From Anaerozeibacter quisquiliarum (GTDB taxonomy: Bacteria; Bacillota; Clostridia; Christensenellales; Aristaeellaceae): 64,000 nt of DNA. Within the stretch, counting starts at the first letter, position 1; every line of letters begins with the position of its first letter. The position numbers and the translations under genes are program-made. Positions 1 through 8,160 of this stretch are shown in pieces. The stretch is taken from assembly GCA_051162045.1 (NCBI GenBank), contig JBISDI010000005.1; one strand, 5' to 3'. Under the pieces are notes generated by a model. The model was not told the DNA's origin. It searched no databases and worked only from the letters and a program-made list of their open reading frames with translations.

Positions 1-1
1 G

Positions 2-73
2 CCGCACGCGGTGTACGCCAGCGAGCGGTTCAAGATGTTTCTGACGGTGGTATTCCCGAAGAAGGATCAGTAG
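2..73 (+). CDS. Probable cupin-domain protein, C-terminal end only
   Basis: An open frame enters from the left edge and stops at TAG 71-73, giving 23 residues. The stretch with PHAV, then a glutamate, then FKMFLTV looks like the last beta strands of small cupin proteins, where a histidine before the final strands is often a metal ligand. It lies just ahead of the ferredoxin and DUF438 genes, so it may share their operon. The assignment rests on a short tail only; the rest of the gene is outside the window. Confidence 0.45.
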   Translation, partial: PHAVYASERFKMFLTVVFPKKDQ

Positions 74-110
74 ACTTCGAAGACTACCAACATATAAGGA
101 GGATATGGTC

Positions 111-296
111 ATGAAGGCGACGATCGATCGCGACGGCTGCATCGGGTGCGGCCTGTGCGCCGAAACCTGCCCCGAGGTGTTCCGCATGGCGGACGATGGG
201 TTGGCCGAGGTGCACGGCGAAGTCACGGAAGAAAACGAGGGATTGGCGCGCGAGGCGGCCGAGGGTTGCCCGGTATCGGTGATTACGGTAGAGTAA
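111..296 (+). CDS. Single-cluster 4Fe-4S ferredoxin
   Basis: A 61-residue acidic ferredoxin, expected to be a soluble one-electron carrier. The N-terminal motif CIGCGLCAETCP followed by a late CPV matches the short monocluster ferredoxins of anaerobes. An ATG at 105 is also in frame, but the Shine-Dalgarno AAGGAGG at 96-102 lies only 2 nt from it and 8 nt from the ATG at 111, so 111 is the better start. The DUF438/hemerythrin gene follows 32 nt downstream, suggesting a shared transcript and a role in redox or oxygen/NO sensing. The redox partner cannot be read from the sequence. Confidence 0.88.
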   Translation: MKATIDRDGCIGCGLCAETCPEVFRMADDGLAEVHGEVTEENEGLAREAAEGCPVSVITVE

Positions 297-328
297 TGTA
301 GGCAGCAGCCGCGAAGGGAGGGGATCAC

Positions 329-1540
329 ATGAGTCAGGAGATCAACAACAGGGCCTACCGCAGCGAGGTCATCCGCAGGCTGCTCAGCCAGCTGCACGAG
401 GGCCGGTCGGTGGACGAGGTCAAGGCCGAGTTCGAGCGGGCGTTCGACGGGGTGTCGGCGGCCGAAATATCCGAGGCCGAGCAGGCGCTGATCGCGGGTG
501 GCATGGAGGTGCGCGAGGTGCAGCGGCTGTGCGACGTGCACGCGGCGGTGTTTCGAGATAAGCTCTCGGGCGAGGCGGCCGGCGCGGCCGGCGGCGGCCC
601 GGATACGCCCGGCCACCCGGCGCACACGTTGCGCGCCGAGAACCGGGCGCTCGAACGGCTGATCGATGCGCGCATCCGGCCGGCGCTGTCCGCGCTGACG
701 GCGGGAGAGGCGGGCGCGCTGCGCGAGGCGCTTGGGGCGCTGTCCGGCATCGACGCGCACTACGCGCGCAAGGAGAACCTGCTGTTCCCCTACCTCGAGC
801 GGCACGGCGTCACCGCGCCGCCCAAGGTGATGTGGGGCGTGGACGACGAGATCCGCGCGCTGATAAGGCAGGCGCGGAGCCTGGCCTCGGCCGAGCCGGT
901 CGAGCCGGTCGAGCTCGCGCAGGTGGTCGAGGCCGTGCTGGACAGGGTGTCCGAGATGATCTTCAAGGAGGACAACATCCTGCTGCCCATGCTCGCCGAG
1001 CACCTGACCGAAGACGAGTGGCGCAAGGTGGCCGAGGAGAGCGAGGGCATCGGTTATTTCCTGATCCCCACGCCGCCCGCGTGGAAGCCGAGCGCGGCGG
1101 GCGCGGCAAACGGGCGGGAGGGTGCCTGGCCCGAGGGCGACGTGGTGCTGCCGACGGGCGCGCTGCGCCTGTCCGAGCTCAACGCGCTGCTGAACGCGCT
1201 GCCGGTGGACATCACCTTCGTAGGCGCCGACGACACGGTCAAGTATTTCTCCGAGGGCGCGGAGCGGGTGTTCCCGCGCACGAAGGCCGTCATCGGGCGC
1301 AAGGTGGTCAACTGCCACCCTCCGGCCAGCGTGCACATCGTGGAGGGCATTGTTAACGACCTTAAGTCGGGCAAGAAGACGCACGAGGACTTCTGGATCA
1401 GGATGGGCGACAGGTACGTATACATCCGCTACTTCGCCGTGCGGGATACGGGCGGCAAATACCTGGGCACGCTCGAGGTCACGCAGAACATCGCGCCCAT
1501 TATGCAGATCACCGGCGAGAAGCGGTTGGTGTCGGACTGA
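329..1540 (+). CDS. DUF438 protein with hemerythrin-like and PAS domains
   Basis: A 403-residue soluble protein. Residues about 1-75 are a DUF438 domain (INNRxYRxEVI, then LHEGRSVDEVK and the GVSAAEISEAEQAL helix). Residues about 95-240 form a hemerythrin HHE-type four-helix bundle with iron-ligand style motifs (HYARKENLLFPYLE and FKEDNILLPML). A PAS-like domain covers about 285-400 (NALPVDITFVGADDTVKYF). Family members are thought to sense oxygen, NO or redox state through the diiron centre, but their output is unclear. GAAGGGAGGGG precedes the ATG at good spacing. It follows a ferredoxin and a probable cupin gene and is followed by an intrinsic terminator. Confidence 0.9.
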   Translation: MSQEINNRAYRSEVIRRLLSQLHEGRSVDEVKAEFERAFDGVSAAEISEAEQALIAGGMEVREVQRLCDVHAAVFRDKLSGEAAGAAGGGPDTPGHPAHTLRAENRALERLIDARIRPALSALTAGEAGALREALGALSGIDAHYARKENLLFPYLERHGVTAPPKVMWGVDDEIRALIRQARSLASAEPVEPVELAQVVEAVLDRVSEMIFKEDNILLPMLAEHLTEDEWRKVAEESEGIGYFLIPTPPAWKPSAAGAANGREGAWPEGDVVLPTGALRLSELNALLNALPVDITFVGADDTVKYFSEGAERVFPRTKAVIGRKVVNCHPPASVHIVEGIVNDLKSGKKTHEDFWIRMGDRYVYIRYFAVRDTGGKYLGTLEVTQNIAPIMQITGEKRLVSD

Positions 1541-1560
1541 TGGAGATACATACAATCGAG

Positions 1561-1610
1561 TCGGCTCACCGGGGTCATCCCGGTGAGCCGATTGCATATG
1601 CGTTCTTTTT
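1561..1610 (+). terminator. Intrinsic terminator after the DUF438 gene
   Basis: A perfect 13-bp stem (1561-1573 with 1579-1591) encloses the 5-nt loop GTCAT. The T-rich stretch begins about 14 nt later (TTCTTTTT near 1603-1610), so the U-tract is not directly abutting. It separates the ferredoxin/DUF438 unit from the kinase operon. Confidence 0.7.
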
Positions 1611-1628
1611 ATATAATCTTCATTTTAT

Positions 1629-1658
1629 TTGAACGCCGTTTGTGGTATAATATATGAT
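1629..1658 (+). promoter_or_regulatory. Sigma-A-like promoter of the KdpD-like operon
   Basis: TTGAAC (1629-1634) and TATGAT (1653-1658) are separated by 18 bp and lie just before the ATG at 1671. A TATAAT at 1646-1651 is an alternative -10 with a poorer -35. The predicted 5' UTR would be very short. Confidence 0.55.
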
Positions 1659-1670
1659 GGGTGAACGTGT

Positions 1671-2774
1671 ATGAACGCAATCAAGGGGAGCCGATCGGCG
1701 CATGTCCGTTGGCGTGACGCGGGGCTCACGCTGATGATTATAACGGCGGCGGTCGGGGTCTGCCTGTTGATGCGGCTGATGGACGACGGGGACATCTACG
1801 TTTCGATGATCTTCCAGTTGGCGGTGCTGCTGGTGGCGCGTGCGACCGACGGGTACTTCTGGGGCATCTTTGCCTCGGTTTTGAGCGTGTTCGCGGTCAA
1901 CTACGTGTTTACATACCCTTATTGGGCGTTCAACTTCACGATATCGGGCTACCCGGTGACGTTCATCAGCATGCTGGTGGTTTCGGTGCTCACCTCCGCC
2001 ATGACCACGCAGATCAAGCAGCAGGAGAAGGTAAGGCGCGCGGCCGAGCGAGAGCGCATCCGCGGGGACTTGCTGCGCGCGATTTCACACGACTTGCGCA
2101 CGCCGCTCACCTCGATCGTGGGGGCCAGCAGCGCGATCCTCGAAAACGACGAGCAGATCGACGCCGCGCGCCGGCGCGAGATGATGGGGGAGATCGTCGA
2201 GGACGCCCAGTGGCTGATCCGGATGGTGGAGAATCTGCTGTCGATCACCCGCATCGACGGTGCGGTGCGGCGCATCCGCAAGCTGCCCGAGCCTGTCGAG
2301 GAAGTGGTGGGCGAGGCGGTTTACAAGTTCAACAAGCACTACCCCCGCTCGGAGGTCAACGTGCGTGTGCCCGACGAGCTGCTGATGGTGCCGATGGACG
2401 CGCTGCTGATCGAGCAGGTACTGATTAATCTGCTCGAAAACGCGGTGCGCCACGGCCGGACTACCCGCAACGTGTCGCTGTGCGTGCGAAGGACGGGCGA
2501 CGAGGCCCTCTTTGAGGTGGCCGACGACGGGCAGGGTATCCCCAAGGAACTGCTCGGCAACCTGTTCGAGGGCGGCTACGCGGCCGGCGACCGGGCGACG
2601 GACGCCTCGCGCGGCATGGGCATCGGGCTGTCGGTGTGTATGTCGATCATCGTGGCGCACGGCGGGCGCATGGACGCCGAAAATCGACCCGAGGGCGGCG
2701 CGCTGTTCTGGTTCGCGCTGCCGCTGATGGAGGAGTATGAGCAACAAGCAGATGGTTTTGATCGTCGAGGATGA
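1671..2774 (+). CDS. KdpD-like membrane histidine kinase lacking the N-terminal KdpD/USP sensor
   Basis: A 367-residue sensor kinase matching the C-terminal half of KdpD. Residues about 15-115 form the four-helix DUF4118 membrane region. A basic linker and HisKA dimerisation domain follow, with phospho-acceptor histidine in AISHDLRTPLTS. The HATPase domain has the N box NLLENAVRHG, DDGQGIP and GMGIGLSV. Full KdpD is near 900 residues and carries KdpD and USP cytoplasmic domains; both are absent. No kdpFABC pump gene lies nearby. The frame overlaps the response regulator by 38 nt, and the next gene is a DUF1538 membrane protein, so it probably controls that module rather than a Kdp ATPase. Confidence 0.88.
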   Translation: MNAIKGSRSAHVRWRDAGLTLMIITAAVGVCLLMRLMDDGDIYVSMIFQLAVLLVARATDGYFWGIFASVLSVFAVNYVFTYPYWAFNFTISGYPVTFISMLVVSVLTSAMTTQIKQQEKVRRAAERERIRGDLLRAISHDLRTPLTSIVGASSAILENDEQIDAARRREMMGEIVEDAQWLIRMVENLLSITRIDGAVRRIRKLPEPVEEVVGEAVYKFNKHYPRSEVNVRVPDELLMVPMDALLIEQVLINLLENAVRHGRTTRNVSLCVRRTGDEALFEVADDGQGIPKELLGNLFEGGYAAGDRATDASRGMGIGLSVCMSIIVAHGGRMDAENRPEGGALFWFALPLMEEYEQQADGFDRRG

Positions 2775-3453
2775 GCACAACATCCTGAGCTTCATAAGGA
2801 CCACCCTGAGCGCCAACGGCTACAAGGTCATCGAGGCGCGCGACGGCCGTCAGGCGCTTCAGATGATCGCGTCGCACTGCCCGGACATGGTGATCCTGGA
2901 CTTGGGGCTGCCCGACATGGACGGGCTCGTGATCCTGAAGCAGGTGCGCACCTGGTCGCGGCTGCCGATCCTCGTGGTGTCGGCGCGCGACCGCGAGCGC
3001 GACAAGGTGGAGGCACTGGACCTCGGCGCGGACGACTACATCACCAAGCCCTTCGGCACCAGCGAGTTGCTGGCGCGCATTCGCACCGCGTTGCGCCATG
3101 CCCAGGCGGGCGGCGCGACGGTGGCCGACGTGTTTACGTGCGGGGGCTTGAGCATCGACCTGTTCAAGCGCCGCGTGACCGTGGACGGCGCGGAGGCGCA
3201 CCTGACCCAGAACGAGTATAAGATCGTCACCTTGCTTTCAAAGTACGCCGGCCGGGTGCTGACCTACGACTTCATCATCCAACAGGTGTGGGGACCGCAC
3301 GCACAGCGCGACAACCAGATCTTGCGCGTCAACATGGCCAACATTCGCCGCAAACTGGAGAAGAACCCGGCGACACCCGCCTACATCGTCACCGAAATTG
3401 GCGTAGGTTACCGCATGGCGGAGGCCGATGCGGAAAGTGAGACGGACGTATGA
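2737..3453 (+). CDS. KdpE-like OmpR-family response regulator
   Basis: A 238-residue two-domain regulator. The receiver domain (about 1-118) has acidic residues in VEDEH, the phospho-acceptor aspartate in VILDLGLPDMDG, and the conserved lysine in YITKPFG. The C-terminal OmpR/PhoB winged helix (about 135-232) includes LTQNEYKIVTLL and the recognition region before VGYRM. The start at 2737 overlaps the kinase gene. GGAGGAG lies only 1 nt upstream, so internal ATG 2752 cannot be excluded, although it would remove residues before the first receiver strand. It overlaps the next gene in an ATGA junction, implying coupled translation of regulator and membrane protein. Confidence 0.9.
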   Translation: MSNKQMVLIVEDEHNILSFIRTTLSANGYKVIEARDGRQALQMIASHCPDMVILDLGLPDMDGLVILKQVRTWSRLPILVVSARDRERDKVEALDLGADDYITKPFGTSELLARIRTALRHAQAGGATVADVFTCGGLSIDLFKRRVTVDGAEAHLTQNEYKIVTLLSKYAGRVLTYDFIIQQVWGPHAQRDNQILRVNMANIRRKLEKNPATPAYIVTEIGVGYRMAEADAESETDV

Positions 3454-5006
3454 CGGACAAAACCAAAACGGAAAGAAGGGGTTGGGTCAGGAAGGACCGG
3501 ACGATTTTGCGGGAGCGAACGCACGAGGCGCTCTCGTCGGTGTTGCCGGTCAGCATCATCATGCTGCTGCTGTTCGTGACGATCGCGCCGGTGGGCGGCA
3601 ATGTGCTCATGATGTTCCTTGCCGGGGCGGTGCTGCTGGTCGTGGGCATGGGCCTGTTCACGCTGGGCGCGGAGCTTAGCATGATGCCGATGGGCGAGGC
3701 GGTGGGCGCGCACGCCACCAGGGCGAAGAAGTTGTGGCCGGCGCTCGTCACCTGCCTGTTCGTCGGGGTGCTGGTCACGATATCGGAGCCCGATTTGCAG
3801 GTGCTGGCCGAGCAGGTGCCCATGATCCCCAATTTGGCGCTGATTCTTACGGTGGCGCTGGGTGTGGGCATCTTTCTGGCGGTGGCATTCCTGCGCATTG
3901 CGTGGGGGATTCGGCTGCGCTACCTGCTGGTGGGGTTTTACGCGGCCGTGTTCGTGCTGGCGCAGTTTGTGCCGCGCGAGTTCCTGCCGGTGGCGTTCGA
4001 CTCGGGCGGGGTGACGACCGGGCCGATGACGGTGCCGTTCATCATGGCGCTGGGCCTGGGCATCAGCGCGATGCGCAGCGACGGCAAGGCGGAGGAGGAC
4101 AGCTTCGGCCTGGTGGCGCTCGCTTCGGTCGGGCCGATTCTGGCGGTATTGATTCTGGGTATAATCTTCAGGGGCGGCGAGACCGCCTATACGGCGGTGG
4201 AGATACCGAACATCGCCACCTCGCGCGACCTGATTATGGTGTTTTTGCGGGCGCTGCCGCAATACTTCAAGGAGGTAGCGCTGGCGCTGGCGCCGATCGT
4301 GGTCTATTTTGCGGTGCTGCAGGCGACCGCGCTCAAGTTGAGCAGGCGTCGTGTGTTCCGGATGGCGGTCGGGTTTGCGTATACCTTCCTGGGGCTGGCG
4401 CTGTTTCTGACCGGCGTCAACGTGGGCTTCATGCCCGCCGGATACCAGCTGGGCAAGGTGCTGGGCGCGCTTTCCTACCGCTGGATCCTGCTGCCGGTGG
4501 GCATGCTGGTAGGCTACTTCATTGTGTCGGCCGAGCCGGCGGTGTACGTGCTCAACAAGCAGGTGGAGGAGTTGACCAGCGGCGCGATCCCGCAGCGCGC
4601 GATGAGTCTGTCGCTGTCCATCGGCGTATGCGCCTCGGTGGGGCTGGCGATGCTGCGGGTGCTGACCGGCATGCCGATCATGTGGCTGCTGATCCCCGGC
4701 TACGCGCTGTCGCTGCTGCTGGCCTTCATCGTGCCCGATATGTTTACCGGCGTGGCGTTCGACTCGGGCGGCGTGGCGTCGGGTCCGATGACGGCCACGT
4801 TTTTGCTGCCGTTCGCGATCGGGGCCTGCGAGGCGGTAGGCGGCGACATCGTCTCCGACGCGTTCGGCATCGTGGCGATGGTGGCGATGACGCCGCTGGT
4901 AACCATTCAGGCGCTCGGGGTATATTATCAATGGAAACTCAATCGCGCACCGAAGAAGCAGGCGGTTACGACGGTTGTGTCCGACGACGAGATCATCGAT
5001 GTGTGA
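3450..5006 (+). CDS. Duplicated DUF1538 integral membrane protein, putative transporter
   Basis: A 518-residue polytopic protein with two tandem DUF1538 repeats (about 25-230 and 265-495). Each half ends in a near-identical signature: FDSGGVTTGPMT in the first and FDSGGVASGPMT in the second. Such an inverted-topology or tandem duplication is typical of secondary transporters and channels, but I know of no established substrate for the family. About 12 hydrophobic segments are visible. The ATG overlaps the kdpE-like stop (ATGA), and a tandem PII-like gene follows 13 nt later, the arrangement expected for a carrier gated by a small PII-like regulator. An ion substrate is inferred only from the KdpDE-like partners. 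Confidence 0.85.
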   Translation: MTDKTKTERRGWVRKDRTILRERTHEALSSVLPVSIIMLLLFVTIAPVGGNVLMMFLAGAVLLVVGMGLFTLGAELSMMPMGEAVGAHATRAKKLWPALVTCLFVGVLVTISEPDLQVLAEQVPMIPNLALILTVALGVGIFLAVAFLRIAWGIRLRYLLVGFYAAVFVLAQFVPREFLPVAFDSGGVTTGPMTVPFIMALGLGISAMRSDGKAEEDSFGLVALASVGPILAVLILGIIFRGGETAYTAVEIPNIATSRDLIMVFLRALPQYFKEVALALAPIVVYFAVLQATALKLSRRRVFRMAVGFAYTFLGLALFLTGVNVGFMPAGYQLGKVLGALSYRWILLPVGMLVGYFIVSAEPAVYVLNKQVEELTSGAIPQRAMSLSLSIGVCASVGLAMLRVLTGMPIMWLLIPGYALSLLLAFIVPDMFTGVAFDSGGVASGPMTATFLLPFAIGACEAVGGDIVSDAFGIVAMVAMTPLVTIQALGVYYQWKLNRAPKKQAVTTVVSDDEIIDV

Positions 5007-5019
5007 TGCAGAGGTGCCT

Positions 5020-5694
5020 ATGAAGCGTATTCTATGGGTCATTGCGGTTACTTCCCGCGATCTCGAGGAGGACATCAACCGGTGTTTTCACAAAAGCGGC
5101 CTGACGGCGGTGATATCGAGCCTGGGGCACGGTACCGTCAAGCCGGGCATACTGGATCTCTTGGGCTTGGCGAGCGATGAAAAGGCGGTGCTGTTCGCGG
5201 TGGGCGACCGCGCGTCGGCTGAGCGGGCGCTGTACGCGCTGATCGAGCGGCACGGCCTCAATCTGCCCGGGCGTGGAATCGCGTTCGCCCTGCCGGTCAC
5301 GAGCGTTTGCAAGGCGCTGGTTGCGCTGTGTGCGGACACGACCAAGGAGGAGGAAGATGCCATGGATACGCCCCATGAGCTCATCGTGGCGATCGCCAAC
5401 AAAGGGACGAGCGAACTGGTGATGGACGCCGCGCGCGCGGCCGGCGCGCCGGGCGGCACCATCCTGCACGCCAAGGGCACGGGCGCGGCGGGCACGCAAA
5501 AGTTCTTCGGAATGTCGCTGGCCGAGGAGCGGGAGATGATACTCATCGTGGTGCCGAAGGAGCGCAAGCCCGCCGTCATGCAATCGATCGCCCGGGAGGC
5601 GGGCGCGACCAGCCCGGCCGGGACGCTGCTGTTCTCGCTGCCGGTCAGCGCTGTCGCCGGTCTGCACAGCGCAGATGAGGATGAAGATGCATAA
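5020..5694 (+). CDS. Tandem PII-like signalling protein linked to DUF1538
   Basis: A 224-residue protein made of two PII-like ferredoxin-fold units, residues about 1-110 and 118-224. The second contains GGTILHAKGTG, like the GxGTxxHARG loop of PII-related proteins, and each half ends with the same pattern (FALPVTSV and FSLPVSAV). An in-frame ATG at 4975 lies inside the DUF1538 gene; ATG 5020, 13 nt after that gene, is preferred. By family analogy it would bind a nucleotide or second messenger and gate the neighbouring DUF1538 protein, but ligand and partner are inference. A tandem rather than single PII-like domain is noteworthy. Confidence 0.8.
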   Translation: MKRILWVIAVTSRDLEEDINRCFHKSGLTAVISSLGHGTVKPGILDLLGLASDEKAVLFAVGDRASAERALYALIERHGLNLPGRGIAFALPVTSVCKALVALCADTTKEEEDAMDTPHELIVAIANKGTSELVMDAARAAGAPGGTILHAKGTGAAGTQKFFGMSLAEEREMILIVVPKERKPAVMQSIAREAGATSPAGTLLFSLPVSAVAGLHSADEDEDA

Positions 5695-5715
5695 ATACCC
5701 CGCGTGAGCGGTGAT

Positions 5716-5781
5716 GAGGATTCCAAAGGGGCGAAGTCCTTTTGGCGGGTTGGGGGGGGCGGCGCCCCTAACGTTCCCCCG
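5716..5781. repeat. GC-rich intergenic element, partial and inverted relative to others
   Basis: After the PII-like gene, 5695-5870 holds no convincing gene. The block starting GGATTCCAAAGGGGCGAAG and running into a G-run and GGGGCGGCGCCCC resembles, in reverse complement, the arm GCCCTTTGGGGGAATCC of the elements at 43.4 and 52.5 kb. The similarity was judged by eye and is imperfect. Confidence 0.35.
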
Positions 5782-5872
5782 TACCCCTGCGCCGCCGTAT
5801 CCGGCGCCTAAGCAATAGGGGCTGGAGCGCCGGTCCCGGTCAGCGGCGGCGCGGCGTTCCCGATGTTCTGAG

Positions 5873-5910
5873 AGATAGAGACGTTGCCGGCAGGCAGCGT
5901 CTCTATCTTT
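5873..5910 (+). terminator. Strong hairpin, likely terminator of the DUF1538 operon
   Basis: Arms 5873-5883 and 5898-5908 are perfectly complementary over 11 bp (AGATAGAGACG), and the inner TGCC/GGCA extends the stem. A short TCTTT follows. It sits 180 nt after the PII-like stop and ahead of the LacI promoter; the weak U-tract leaves some doubt. Confidence 0.6.
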
Positions 5911-5986
5911 CCGGGCGAGTCCGTACCTGTCCCGAAAAACAGATTTCAAATCTTTTATACATCGCCCAATCCCACAAAGAAATCTA

Positions 5987-6034
5987 TTGACGAACGCCGA
6001 AAAATGCGCTATGATGCTTGTGAAAACGATTACC
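5987..6034 (+). promoter_or_regulatory. Sigma-A promoter with an overlapping LacI/CcpA-type operator
   Basis: TTGACG (5987-5992) and TATGAT (6010-6015) are separated by exactly 17 bp. TGAAAACGATTACC at 6021-6034 fits the cre consensus TGWAARCGNTWNCW at 13 of 14 positions and falls on the expected transcription start. It could bind the adjacent LacI protein (autoregulation), CcpA, or both. It precedes the whole lacI-ABC-isomerase operon. Confidence 0.75.
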
Positions 6035-6061
6035 GAGCGTCAACGCTGGGGAGGGCGGCAC

Positions 6062-7102
6062 ATGGCGACCATTGTGGACGTGGCAAAGGCGGCGGGCTGT
6101 TCGGTCGCGACGGTGTCGCGCGTGCTCAACGGCAAGCGCGCGAAGGAGGGCGAACTGGCGCGCCGGGTGCTGGATGCCGCGCGGGCGCTCGACTACGTGC
6201 CCAACAGCGCGGCGCGCAACCTGCGCAAGAGCGAGAGCCGCGTGATCCTGATCCTGTTGCCCAACGTCACCAATCCGTATTACGCGCACATCCTGTCGGG
6301 CATCGGCGACTCCGCTTACCAGCATGGGTACAGCCACTTCCTTTGCAACACCGGGAACAGGCGCGAACGGGAGGAGGCGGTGCTCGGGCGGCTGACGCGC
6401 CGCCAGGCCGACGGGGCGATCTTGATGGCGACGGAACTGGGCAGCGCCTGGCTCAAGCCCTACGCCGAGCGCTACCCGATCGTGCAGTGTTCGGAGTTCG
6501 ACCCCGAGGTGGACATCGCGCACGTGTCGGTGGACAACTACCGCGCCGCGCTCGAGGTCATGGACCACCTGATGGGGCTGGGACACCGGCGCATCGGCAT
6601 CATATCGAGTGAAAACCGGTATTCCTCGACGGCGCTGCGCGTGAAGGGCTACCGCGACGCGTTGGAGCGTGCGGGGCTGCCGGTATCCGAGGACTACATT
6701 TGCCGCGCCGACGCCGGCTACAGCTTCAAGAGCGGCTTTGACGCGGCGGTGAGCCTGCTGTCGCTTGACGAGCGGCCGACGGCACTGTTCTGCATCTCCG
6801 ACGTGCTGGCGTTGGGCGCGATCGCGGGCGCGCGGGAGCTGGGCCTGAACGTGCCCGGGGATGTGGCCGTGGTGGGGTTCGACGACGTGGAGCACACCAC
6901 GATGTTCAGACCTTACCTGACCACGGTGGGGCAGCCCTGTTACGAGATCGGCTACCGCGCGATGGAGATGCTGATCGGGCTGCTCGGCGGCGAGGAAGTG
7001 CCGCGGCAGATCCAGCTCCCTCACCGACTGACGGTGCGCGAGTCGTCCGGCTTGCGGAGGCACACCCTGGATTTAACGGTCGAAAGACCGTCGAGTCAAT
7101 AA
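6062..7102 (+). CDS. LacI-family transcriptional repressor of the first sugar operon
   Basis: A 346-residue LacI-family regulator. The N-terminal helix-turn-helix and hinge helix are clear (ATIVDVAKAAGCSVATVSR). A type-I periplasmic-binding-protein fold follows, with the expected DGAILMA and late VVGFDDVE motifs. ATG 6062 is preferred over the in-frame upstream codon at 5987 because GGGGAGGGCGG lies just ahead and the protein then starts at the canonical helix. It is the first gene of an operon with substrate-binding protein, ATPase, permease and isomerase. The operator-like site at its transcription start suggests self-repression relieved by the transported sugar or a derivative; the ligand is not identifiable. 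Confidence 0.93.
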   Translation: MATIVDVAKAAGCSVATVSRVLNGKRAKEGELARRVLDAARALDYVPNSAARNLRKSESRVILILLPNVTNPYYAHILSGIGDSAYQHGYSHFLCNTGNRREREEAVLGRLTRRQADGAILMATELGSAWLKPYAERYPIVQCSEFDPEVDIAHVSVDNYRAALEVMDHLMGLGHRRIGIISSENRYSSTALRVKGYRDALERAGLPVSEDYICRADAGYSFKSGFDAAVSLLSLDERPTALFCISDVLALGAIAGARELGLNVPGDVAVVGFDDVEHTTMFRPYLTTVGQPCYEIGYRAMEMLIGLLGGEEVPRQIQLPHRLTVRESSGLRRHTLDLTVERPSSQ

Positions 7103-7121
7103 CATTGAGGAGGCCATCTAC

Positions 7122-8150
7122 ATGAAGAAGCTCATCGCGATCATCCTGACCCTCATGTTGACGCTCGGCAGCGTCGTCGCCCTGGCCGAAGGCGTGAAGC
7201 TGGGTATCGTCACGCCCGACGCCGACCACGGTTTCACCGGAGAATCGGTGGCGCACGCGCGCGCCGAAGCCGAGGCGCTCAAGGCGTCCGGCGCTATTGA
7301 CGACTACATGATGGGCGTGGGCGGCGAGGCCAGCAAGCAGAGCCAGGCCATCGACGACATTCTGACCTGGGGCGCCGACGTGGTTATGCTGTGGCCGCTC
7401 GAGGGCGACCAGCTGCGCAACTCCGCTCAGGCCATCGTGGACGAAGGCAAGAAGCTCGTGATCTACGACCGACTGATCGAGAACTTCGAGGGCAAGGTCG
7501 CCGAGATCATGGGCGACAACGAGGGCATCGGCAACATGATGGGCGAGTACCTGCTCAAGGTGTATGCCGACAGGCTCAAGGCGGGCGAGAAGATCACCTA
7601 CCTGCTGTTCATCGGCGACAGCTCCACCGTGTCCAAGCAGCGCACCCAGGGCATGCTGGACGTGCTCGACAAGAGCGAGTACAAGGACCAGTTCGTGCTG
7701 CTGCAGGACGGCTTCCAGACCGACTGGTCCAACGCCAAGGCACAGGAGTTCATGGAGAACTGGATCAACACCGCGGGCGCCGAGACGATCGCCGACCTCG
7801 ACCTGATCGTTACCCACGACGACGAGATCGTGGACGGCATCACCACGGTGCTTCAAAATGCCTCGGGTTTTGACAGCCTGTCGCTGATTACCAGCGTGGG
7901 CGGCCGCAGGGAGACGCTGTCCACCTACGACAGCATCGAGAAGCCGGCGCTGGTCACCTACTTCTTCAGCCCCTCGTATATCCGCGAGGCGCTGCGCCTG
8001 AGCGTGGCCGCCGCCAAGGGCGAGACCTATCAGGGCCAGGAGATCAGCGGCCAGCTGTTCCTGATCCCCTCGATGGAGATCGACAAGAGCACGGTGGATG
8101 CGTATCGCGCGAGCCAGGAGTTCGCCGATCGTTATTCGATCAACCCGTAA
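7122..8150 (+). CDS. Sugar ABC transporter substrate-binding protein, exported
   Basis: A 342-residue type-I (ribose/galactose-class) binding protein with an N-terminal signal peptide (MKKLIAIILTLMLTLG, then VVALAEG). No lipobox cysteine is visible near the cleavage site, so its anchoring is unclear. The mature part starts with the usual KLGIVTPDADHGF strand and contains the VTHDDEIVDG hinge region. TTGAGGAGG precedes the ATG. It lies 19 nt after lacI, and a strong hairpin separates it from the ATPase gene, a common way of making more binding protein than the other components. Sugar specificity cannot be assigned. Confidence 0.92.
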   Translation: MKKLIAIILTLMLTLGSVVALAEGVKLGIVTPDADHGFTGESVAHARAEAEALKASGAIDDYMMGVGGEASKQSQAIDDILTWGADVVMLWPLEGDQLRNSAQAIVDEGKKLVIYDRLIENFEGKVAEIMGDNEGIGNMMGEYLLKVYADRLKAGEKITYLLFIGDSSTVSKQRTQGMLDVLDKSEYKDQFVLLQDGFQTDWSNAKAQEFMENWINTAGAETIADLDLIVTHDDEIVDGITTVLQNASGFDSLSLITSVGGRRETLSTYDSIEKPALVTYFFSPSYIREALRLSVAAAKGETYQGQEISGQLFLIPSMEIDKSTVDAYRASQEFADRYSINP

Positions 8151-8160
8151 AGCGCAACAT

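Noticed and set aside
1671..3453. Reading the kinase/regulator as a classical Kdp potassium-ATPase system
   Set aside because: No kdpFABC genes adjacent and the kinase lacks the KdpD/USP N-terminal domains; only the similarity is claimed.
3408..5078. Minus-strand open frame of 556 codons opposite the DUF1538 gene
   Set aside because: Composition is Arg/His/Gln-rich nonsense typical of antisense frames in GC-rich genes; the plus strand encodes a clear membrane protein.
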